A DNA stretch of 64,000 bases from positions 62,001-126,000 of the forward strand of contig NZ_JXMW01000006.1 in the NCBI RefSeq assembly GCF_002072215.1. The letters are read 5' to 3'. The stretch comes from Methanobrevibacter arboriphilus JCM 13429 = DSM 1125 (lineage in GTDB: Archaea; Methanobacteriota; Methanobacteria; Methanobacteriales; Methanobacteriaceae). The notes beneath the pieces are model-generated. The model did no database searches. It worked only from the letters and a program-made list of their open reading frames with translations, and was not told the origin of the DNA. A program made the position numbers and the translations under genes. Positions 58,240 through 64,000 of this stretch are shown in pieces (position 1 is the stretch's first letter; each line of letters opens with the position of its first letter).

Positions 58240-59217
58240 ATGATTATCATGAAAAACAATCCATTAAAACTAAAGATTGATAAAGAATATAATAAAAAAT
58301 CAATGCATATTTTTAATGAAAATTCTTTTAAAACAGTTTATTCCTTTGATTTTAAGTCTGGAAATGGGAAAATGGTAAGTTATGCCGTTTTTCCAGGCAT
58401 TTACCTAGTACATAATGAAATTCATGGATTTGAAATAAATGAATTTAAAAGAATAGACTCAGATCAGGAAATTACTATTAATCATTGTAAAAAAGGAAGA
58501 TTTGAATGTAAATTTAAAGGAAAATACCATTATCTAGAAGAAGGAGATTTGGTTGTAGCTACAAAAACTGCAGAAAAAAGCTATTCAACATTTCCTTTAG
58601 GTTATTATGAAGGAATAGAAATATATATTAATAAAAAATCTGCTAAACCTTTTTTAAAAAATGTATTTGGATATTCATTTGATTTAAATGAGTTATATAA
58701 GAAAATATCCGAAAATAATGACTTTCTTTTAATTAAATCTACAGAAGAGATTGATCATATTTTTAATGAGATGTATTATGTGGATGAAAAAATTCAGAAA
58801 ATGTATTTTAAATTAAAGGTATTAGAACTTTTTTTATTTCTAAAAATAACTCCTTTAAACAATACAATTGAAAATAGGCCAAAATTTTCAAAAAAACAAG
58901 TGGAAACTATTAAATCTATAAAAAAAGAATTGATAAAAAACATTCATAATCCTATAACTCTCGAATATTTATCAAAAAAGTATAATATTAGTATTACTTC
59001 ATTGAAAACTTCTTTTAAAGCTATTTATGGCAAACCAGTGTATGCTTGGAGAAAAGAGTATCGCTTACAAATAGCTAAAGAATTATTAAATAAAGAAGAT
59101 TATAAAATTAGTGAGATAGCTAATAAGGTAGGTTATAAAAATCCTAGTAAATTTTCTGCTGCATTTAAAGAATATTATAAACTCACTCCAAGTCAATATA
59201 GATCACGAAAAAAATAA
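58240..59217 (+). CDS. AraC-family transcriptional regulator of an iron-uptake cassette
   Basis: 325 residues. The N-terminal ~215 are a ligand-binding part of the YbtA/PchR-like kind (EITINHCKKGRFECKFKGKYHYLEEGDLVVATKTA, cupin-like). The C-terminal ~100 have the two AraC helix-turn-helix units: ITLEYLSKKYNISITSLKTSFKAIYGKPVYAWRKEYRLQIAKELL and YKISEIANKVGYKNPSKFSAAFKEYYKLTPSQYR. AraC regulators are rare in archaea, so bacterial origin is likely. The metal box and repeats lie upstream, and the transporter pair follows. ATG 58240 or 58249 (MKNNPLK) may be used; no ribosome site is clear. In bacteria such regulators sense the loaded siderophore. Confidence 0.88.
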   Translation: MIIMKNNPLKLKIDKEYNKKSMHIFNENSFKTVYSFDFKSGNGKMVSYAVFPGIYLVHNEIHGFEINEFKRIDSDQEITINHCKKGRFECKFKGKYHYLEEGDLVVATKTAEKSYSTFPLGYYEGIEIYINKKSAKPFLKNVFGYSFDLNELYKKISENNDFLLIKSTEEIDHIFNEMYYVDEKIQKMYFKLKVLELFLFLKITPLNNTIENRPKFSKKQVETIKSIKKELIKNIHNPITLEYLSKKYNISITSLKTSFKAIYGKPVYAWRKEYRLQIAKELLNKEDYKISEIANKVGYKNPSKFSAAFKEYYKLTPSQYRSRKK

Positions 59218-59364
59218 ATTTATTTACTTATTTTGTCTATTTGGATTGTTTTGTCTTTTTAGTTCGATTATATTTATATATTTCTTGTGTTAATATAATT
59301 TAATTGTAAATAAAATAACCAGTTAAATCCAATTAAATATAATATTAAATATCTATATATTGAC

Positions 59365-59408
59365 TAAAATTATCTATTTATTAGATAATTTTAATGGTTT
59401 TTTTATTT
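59365..59408 (+). terminator. Hairpin terminator after the AraC-type gene
   Basis: A perfect 12-base stem (TAAAATTATCTA, 59365-59376; TAGATAATTTTA, 59382-59393) with loop TTTAT, followed by ATGGTTTTTTT. It separates the regulator from the transporter operon, which has its own promoter. Confidence 0.8.
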
Positions 59409-59503
59409 TAATTTTAGTTTTAATAAATTTCTTTAAAGTCATTTAAAATATATTTGTTTTTTTAAATTGTTTTAAAAATAGGAATGGCTTTTTGGATTAT
59501 TAT

Positions 59504-59525
59504 AAATTTAGGCATGCCTAAATTT
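59504..59525. promoter_or_regulatory. DtxR-type metal box (site C), perfect 22-bp palindrome
   Basis: The core TTTAGGCATGCCTAAA (59507-59522) is a perfect palindrome, extended by AAA and TTT on its two sides. A TATA-like box (TTATTATAAA, 59497-59506) lies just before it, so the box covers the expected transcription start. This is the ideal place for metal-dependent repression of the ABC genes. Confidence 0.7.
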
Positions 59526-59567
59526 ACTAAAATAATAATTATTAAAATAATAATATAAGGGGAAAAA

Positions 59568-61388
59568 ATGAAGTTATATGAAAAAAAAGACAATAAATTT
59601 TTAAGTTTATTAAGCTTTTCAGGAAAATATAAATATTTAACTGTCATCGGATGTATTTTAGCTGGTATTAGTGCTGTTTTAGGATTAATACCATTTATTT
59701 ATATTTGGAAAATGATTGAAGAGATAATATTAGTAATGCCAAATTATTCAAATGCTGTAAATTTAGCTCACTATGGATGGATGGCATTATTTTACGGAAT
59801 ATTATCTATAGGAATCTATTTTGTAGCATTAATGTGTACACATTTATCTGCATTTAGAAATGAAAGAAATATGAAAATTATAACTATGAATCACTTACTA
59901 AAATTACCATTAGGATTTTTTTCAAATAAAAGTAGTGGAAGTTTACGTAAAATTATTGATTATAGTTCTGCAACAACAGAAGGGTTTTTAGCTCATTCAT
60001 TACCAGATTTAATTAGCGCATTGGTAACTCCTATCGCTTTTTTAGTATTATTATTTAGTTATAATTGGTTTTTCGGAGTATTATCTTTAATTCCAATGTT
60101 AATAGCATTATTAATACTTATACCTATGATGAGGGGAAGTAATAAAGAAATGCTAATAAACTATCAACAATCTTTAGAAGATATGAATTCCGAAGCAGTG
60201 GAATATGTAAGAGGAATACCTGTTACAAAAACTTTCCAACAAAGTATTTTTTCCTTTAAAAACTTCCACAAAACAATTAAAGACTATAGTAAATTTGTAA
60301 CCAACTATTCAATTTCATGTCAAGTCCTATATACTTGCTTTACTGTTTCAATAAATGGATTTTTTGCATTATTAATACCTGCAGGAATATTATTAATGGG
60401 TTCTACATTTAATCCTTCTTTATTTTTAGATTTAATATTTTACATTATTTTAACTCCAATAGCATCTTTAATAATGAATAAAATCATGTTTTCAAGTCAA
60501 AATTGGATGATTGCAAAACAATCTCTACTAAAAATAGAAAAAATATTAGATACAAAACCATTAGAAGAAAGTAAAAATCCTCAGCATACTACAAATCATC
60601 AAATAAAGTTTAATAATGTTTCATTTAAATATCCTGGAAATATAAAGGAAACTTTAAAAAATATCAATTTTGAGATTAAAGAAAATGAAACTATAGCTTT
60701 AGTTGGTCCTTCAGGAGGAGGAAAAACTACTTTAGCTACATTGATTCCAAGATTTTGGGATGTAGACAGTGGAGAAATATTAATCGGAGATGTAAATGTA
60801 AAAAATATTAAAGAAAAAGAATTAATGAAAAATATTTCATTTATTTTTCAAAAAACTCAATTGTTTAAAGACAGTATATTAAACAATGTTTTAATTGCTA
60901 AAAAAGATGCTAAAAAATCAGAAGTATTAGAAGCATTAAGTGCTGCACAATGTGATGATATTATAAAAAAATTACCTGATGGAATAGATACAGTTATTGG
61001 AAAATCAGGAGTTCATTTATCTGGAGGGGAACAACAAAGAATAGCTTTAGCTCGTGTCATATTAAAAGATGCTCCAATAATTATTTTAGATGAAGCTACA
61101 GCATTTGCAGATCCTGAAAATGAATACAAAATACAAAAAGCTTTTAAAAAAATTACAGAAGGAAAAACCGTGTTGATTATAGCTCATCGGTTATCTACAA
61201 TTAAAAATGTAGATAAAGTACATGTAATACAATCTGGTGAGATTATAGAATCAGGAACACATAATGAGCTAATTGAAGCAGATGGTTTTTATAAGAATAT
61301 GTGGGATAACTATAATGAATCTGTACAGTGGAAAGTGAAAAATTTCCAATCTCCAATAAAATTAAAAAATGAAAAAGAGGGAGTGTAA
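59568..61388 (+). CDS. ABC transporter half-molecule (YbtP/IrtA-like), membrane and ATPase domains fused
   Basis: 606 residues. The first ~320 form six membrane helices (YLTVIGCILAGISAVLGLIPFIYIW...; ISALVTPIAFLVLLFSYNWFFGVLSLIPMLIALLILIPMM). The ATPase half has Walker A GPSGGGKTT, Q-loop FIFQKTQLF, signature LSGGEQQRIALAR, Walker B IIILDEATAFADPENE and H-loop IIAHRLS. It follows AAGGGGAA at a good distance. It overlaps no other gene, and its partner starts two bases after its stop. The pair probably works as a heterodimer. Context (AraC regulator, metal boxes) and similarity in layout to YbtPQ and IrtAB suggest import of an iron-siderophore complex. Bacterial origin is likely. Confidence 0.86.
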   Translation: MKLYEKKDNKFLSLLSFSGKYKYLTVIGCILAGISAVLGLIPFIYIWKMIEEIILVMPNYSNAVNLAHYGWMALFYGILSIGIYFVALMCTHLSAFRNERNMKIITMNHLLKLPLGFFSNKSSGSLRKIIDYSSATTEGFLAHSLPDLISALVTPIAFLVLLFSYNWFFGVLSLIPMLIALLILIPMMRGSNKEMLINYQQSLEDMNSEAVEYVRGIPVTKTFQQSIFSFKNFHKTIKDYSKFVTNYSISCQVLYTCFTVSINGFFALLIPAGILLMGSTFNPSLFLDLIFYIILTPIASLIMNKIMFSSQNWMIAKQSLLKIEKILDTKPLEESKNPQHTTNHQIKFNNVSFKYPGNIKETLKNINFEIKENETIALVGPSGGGKTTLATLIPRFWDVDSGEILIGDVNVKNIKEKELMKNISFIFQKTQLFKDSILNNVLIAKKDAKKSEVLEALSAAQCDDIIKKLPDGIDTVIGKSGVHLSGGEQQRIALARVILKDAPIIILDEATAFADPENEYKIQKAFKKITEGKTVLIIAHRLSTIKNVDKVHVIQSGEIIESGTHNELIEADGFYKNMWDNYNESVQWKVKNFQSPIKLKNEKEGV

Positions 61389-61390
61389 TA

Positions 61391-63133
61391 ATGATAGATG
61401 AATATCTAGCTAAAAAATTTGCATTAAGTAAACAAGGATCTAATAACTTAAAGAAAGGAATAATATATACAACTCTTTTAGATTTTAGTTTAATGTTACC
61501 TGTTATACTATTTGTTTTGTTTTTATCTCAATATATACCAGATCCAAGTATTATTTCTGTTGAATTAGATTTAATAGGATTTATAATCTTAATAATAATA
61601 GTTTTAGGAATAATTTATATATTAAAATCAAAACAATACCATTTCATCTATAATGCCACTTATGAAGAAAGCGAAGTTAGACGAATAACACTTGCAGAAA
61701 AGCTAAGAAAACTTCCAATGTCATTTTTTGAAAAAAAGAATTTATCTGATTTGACAACAACTATTATGGGAGATTGTACTGACTTAGAACATGCATTTTC
61801 TCATGCAGTTCCTGAATTAGCTGGTTCTGTAATTTCATTAGTTATTATATCTATTGGAATATTATTATTCAACTTTCCTTTATCTATTGCATTATTATGG
61901 GTTATTCCAGTATCATTCTTAATAGTTATTGTTTCAAAATCAATACAGGAAAAAAATAGTGAAAAAATAATAAAAAAACGTAGAACCGGTACTGATGGAA
62001 TCCAAGAATCTATTGAAACAATAAAAGAATTAAAGGCATATAATTATGAAGATGATTATTTAAAAGGGCTAAATAGGAAAATCAAAAATATTGAGTCCTC
62101 TCTTATTAGAAGTGAATTAGTAACAGGTACTAGTGTAATATCTGGTCAAATGGTACTTAAATTAGGTATTGTGTCTGTGATGATTGTGGGATCTACTCTA
62201 TTAGTAAGTGGTCAAATTAGTCTATTAATGTTTATATTATATTTAATAGCTGCAGCATTTATATATCTACCAATTCAAGGTGCTTTAGAATTTTTAGCTG
62301 AAATATTTATGGCAGGAGTTAAAATTAAGAGAATGAAAAAAATAGAAAGTCAAGCAGTCCAAGATGGATCTATAGAATACTCAAATAAGGGATATGATAT
62401 CACTTTCAAAGATGTTAGTTTTAATTATAAAGAAGATAAAGATATCTTAAAAAATATTAACTTCAATGCAAAACAAGGAGAAGTAACAGCATTAATAGGT
62501 CCATCAGGAGGAGGAAAAAGTACAATATCCAAATTAGCAGCACGATTTTGGGATGCTAATGAAGGAAAAATAACATTAGGTGGTGTTGATCTAAAAACAA
62601 TTGATCCAGAAGCACTACTCAAAAATTATGCAATTGTATTCCAAGATGTAGTTCTATTCAATAATACAGTAAAAGAAAATATAAGAATAGGATCTCATGG
62701 AGCAAGTGATGAAGAAGTATATGAGGTAGCAAAACTAGCAAGATGTGATAAATTTGTAAAAAACCTTCCCAATGGATATGATACATTAATTGGAGAGAAT
62801 GGATCATTATTATCAGGAGGAGAAAGACAAAGAATATCAATAGCTAGAGCACTACTTAAAAATGCGCCAATAATCTTATTAGATGAGGCAACAGCATCTT
62901 TAGATGTAGAAAATGAATCTGAAATTCAAAAAGCATTGTCTATATTGATTAAAAATAAAACTGTTATTGTAATTGCACATAGAATGCGTACAATAGCAAA
63001 TGCTGACAAAATTGTAGTTTTAAAAGAAGGAAAAATAGTTGAAAAAGGTTCTCCTCAAGAATTAAATCAAATAGATGGTTTATATAAGAAAATGGTTGAT
63101 ATTCAAAATAAAACAGGAAAATGGAGATTATAA
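61391..63133 (+). CDS. ABC transporter half-molecule (YbtQ/IrtB-like), partner of the 59568 gene
   Basis: 580 residues. Membrane domain ~1-310 with helices such as FSLMLPVILFVLFLSQYI and LIGFIILIIIVLGIIYILKS; coupling region LRKLPMSFFEKKNLSDLTTTIMGD. ATPase domain: Walker A GPSGGGKST, Q-loop IVFQDVVLF, signature LSGGERQRISIARALLKNAPIILLDEATASLDVENES with the catalytic glutamate, and H-loop VIAHRMRTI. Its start codon is two bases after the first gene's stop, behind GAGGGAGTG. It forms the second half of the putative siderophore importer. Sequence motifs alone cannot tell import from export. Confidence 0.87.
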   Translation: MIDEYLAKKFALSKQGSNNLKKGIIYTTLLDFSLMLPVILFVLFLSQYIPDPSIISVELDLIGFIILIIIVLGIIYILKSKQYHFIYNATYEESEVRRITLAEKLRKLPMSFFEKKNLSDLTTTIMGDCTDLEHAFSHAVPELAGSVISLVIISIGILLFNFPLSIALLWVIPVSFLIVIVSKSIQEKNSEKIIKKRRTGTDGIQESIETIKELKAYNYEDDYLKGLNRKIKNIESSLIRSELVTGTSVISGQMVLKLGIVSVMIVGSTLLVSGQISLLMFILYLIAAAFIYLPIQGALEFLAEIFMAGVKIKRMKKIESQAVQDGSIEYSNKGYDITFKDVSFNYKEDKDILKNINFNAKQGEVTALIGPSGGGKSTISKLAARFWDANEGKITLGGVDLKTIDPEALLKNYAIVFQDVVLFNNTVKENIRIGSHGASDEEVYEVAKLARCDKFVKNLPNGYDTLIGENGSLLSGGERQRISIARALLKNAPIILLDEATASLDVENESEIQKALSILIKNKTVIVIAHRMRTIANADKIVVLKEGKIVEKGSPQELNQIDGLYKKMVDIQNKTGKWRL

Positions 63134-63400
63134 CTAAGTATTATAATTAGATATTATAATCAGTATTAATTAGATTTATAATTATGTATTATAATTAGAT
63201 ATTGTAATTAAGTATTATAATTTTTATATTTCCTAATTTTTATATTTTCTTTAATATTTGAAGTCTTAAATATAAAAAATAAAGACATTCAATAAATAAT
63301 AAATAAAAATATCCAATAAGTAAAATCTAAATTAAAAATTCATAACCCAAAATATAGTCTAAGAATTATACATAAAAAAAATAATTAAAAAAATATGTGA

Positions 63401-63949
63401 TTATTTCACATAATTTACATTATTCAGATCATTCCTTTCTGGATATTGAATATCTGAAGATACTTTACCAATCACAACAGCCCCAATTGGTTTATATCCT
63501 TCTGGTAGTTCGAATTTTTTAAGTAATTCTTCATTTTCTGGAGATTGTAATGGAAATACTGGTGTTAACATATAACAAGTTCCTAATCCCAATTCGGTAC
63601 TTGCCAATATGATATTTTCAGCTGCAAGTGCAGTATCCAATGCTCCAAAAGGATTTTCATCAGGTGCTGAAAATAAAACAAAAGTATTAGCTCCATAAAA
63701 AGCATTATAATCAGGGTTTTCAGCTTGAGCTATTCTAGCTTCATCTCCAGAGGCTTTTAAAGCTTCTTTAACTGCATCGTTTAATTTATTTAGAATCTCT
63801 TTGTTTTGAACTACAGTAATTTGGAATTTACCAGCTACTGGTGCAATTTTACCAGTCCCAATAATCTTTTCAATATCATTTTCATCAATTTTTTCATCTC
63901 GAAAACTTCTTACACTTCTTCTTTTATTTATAACTTCAAATGTATTCAT
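63401..63949 (-). CDS. Nitroreductase-family flavoprotein
   Basis: 182 residues, FMN-binding NfsA/NfnB-like fold: FEVINKRRSVRSFRDEKIDENDIEKIIGTGKIAPVAG carries the FMN-phosphate residues (RRSVR), then NTFVLFSAPDENPFGALDTALAAENIILASTELGLGTCYML (cofactor and dimer region) and ELPEGYKPIGAVVIGK. The enzyme reduces quinones, nitro compounds or flavins with NAD(P)H or F420H2; a role as a flavin or ferric reductase would suit the iron-uptake genes next door, but it reads in the opposite direction, and that link is inference. Start follows AAGGTTGTG. Confidence 0.88.
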   Translation of the reverse strand: MNTFEVINKRRSVRSFRDEKIDENDIEKIIGTGKIAPVAGKFQITVVQNKEILNKLNDAVKEALKASGDEARIAQAENPDYNAFYGANTFVLFSAPDENPFGALDTALAAENIILASTELGLGTCYMLTPVFPLQSPENEELLKKFELPEGYKPIGAVVIGKVSSDIQYPERNDLNNVNYVK

Positions 63950-64000
63950 AATAACACAACCTTAATCATTAAAGAAAAAAATTATTTATCTTCTATAATG

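Overview
The window is very AT-rich archaeal DNA, most like Methanobrevibacter or a close relative (Methanobacteriaceae). The evidence is the gene set: F420H2 oxidase FprA, cyclic 2,3-diphosphoglycerate synthetase, the methanogen marker MtxX, pantoate kinase, the AroA'/AroB' early aromatic pathway, archaeal CCA-adding enzyme and non-bacterial AspRS, UPF0058, pseudomurein-binding autolysins and beta-helix adhesin-like proteins. Starts are often TTG or GTG behind GGTG or GGAG ribosome sites. Genes are mostly single or in pairs, separated by long AT-rich spacers full of simple repeats. No tRNA, rRNA, CRISPR array or transposase was recognised.

Layout. 1-9 kb: the start of an adhesin-like gene, a FAD-Rieske oxidoreductase, fprA, the cDPG synthetase, a GyrI-like protein and a peptide-deformylase-like protein. 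8.9-9.7 kb: a gene-free stretch that appears to hold two short regulated transcripts, one behind a DtxR-type metal box. 9.7-29.9 kb: housekeeping genes (ProC-like, hydrolase, hisD, aspS, tatD, uppS, mtxX, hemL, cbiC, arfC), interrupted at 17.4-19.4 kb by a transferred pair, a YhhQ-type transporter and a bacterial-type Tgt, which together suggest queuine salvage. 30.3-34.9 kb: two paralogous secreted autolysins with pseudomurein-binding repeats and a Cys-His-Asp catalytic domain. 35-45 kb: PHP protein, pantoate kinase, methyltransferase, aroA'/aroB', thpR, cca, a secondary alcohol dehydrogenase and an ABM-domain protein.

45.5-52.8 kb is an accessory island. It holds an unrecognised 120-residue gene inside a ~104-bp inverted repeat, then a surface-glycan cassette (nucleotidyltransferase-cupin, two GT4 glycosyltransferases, a B12-radical SAM enzyme, a frameshifted methyltransferase). 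Near-identical ~84-bp direct repeats lie at its two ends. 53.4-55.8 kb has a three-gene operon of small membrane-type proteins and two decayed regulators. 56-57.5 kb encodes a second adhesin-like protein.

58-63.2 kb is a probable iron-uptake cassette: an AraC-type regulator and two fused ABC transporter half-molecules of the YbtP/YbtQ or IrtA/IrtB type. DtxR-like palindromes sit before the regulator and before the transporter pair. The same palindrome precedes the candidate small RNA at 9.4 kb, so the three loci may form one metal regulon. A nitroreductase closes the window. All functions are read from sequence alone; no alignment or database search was run.
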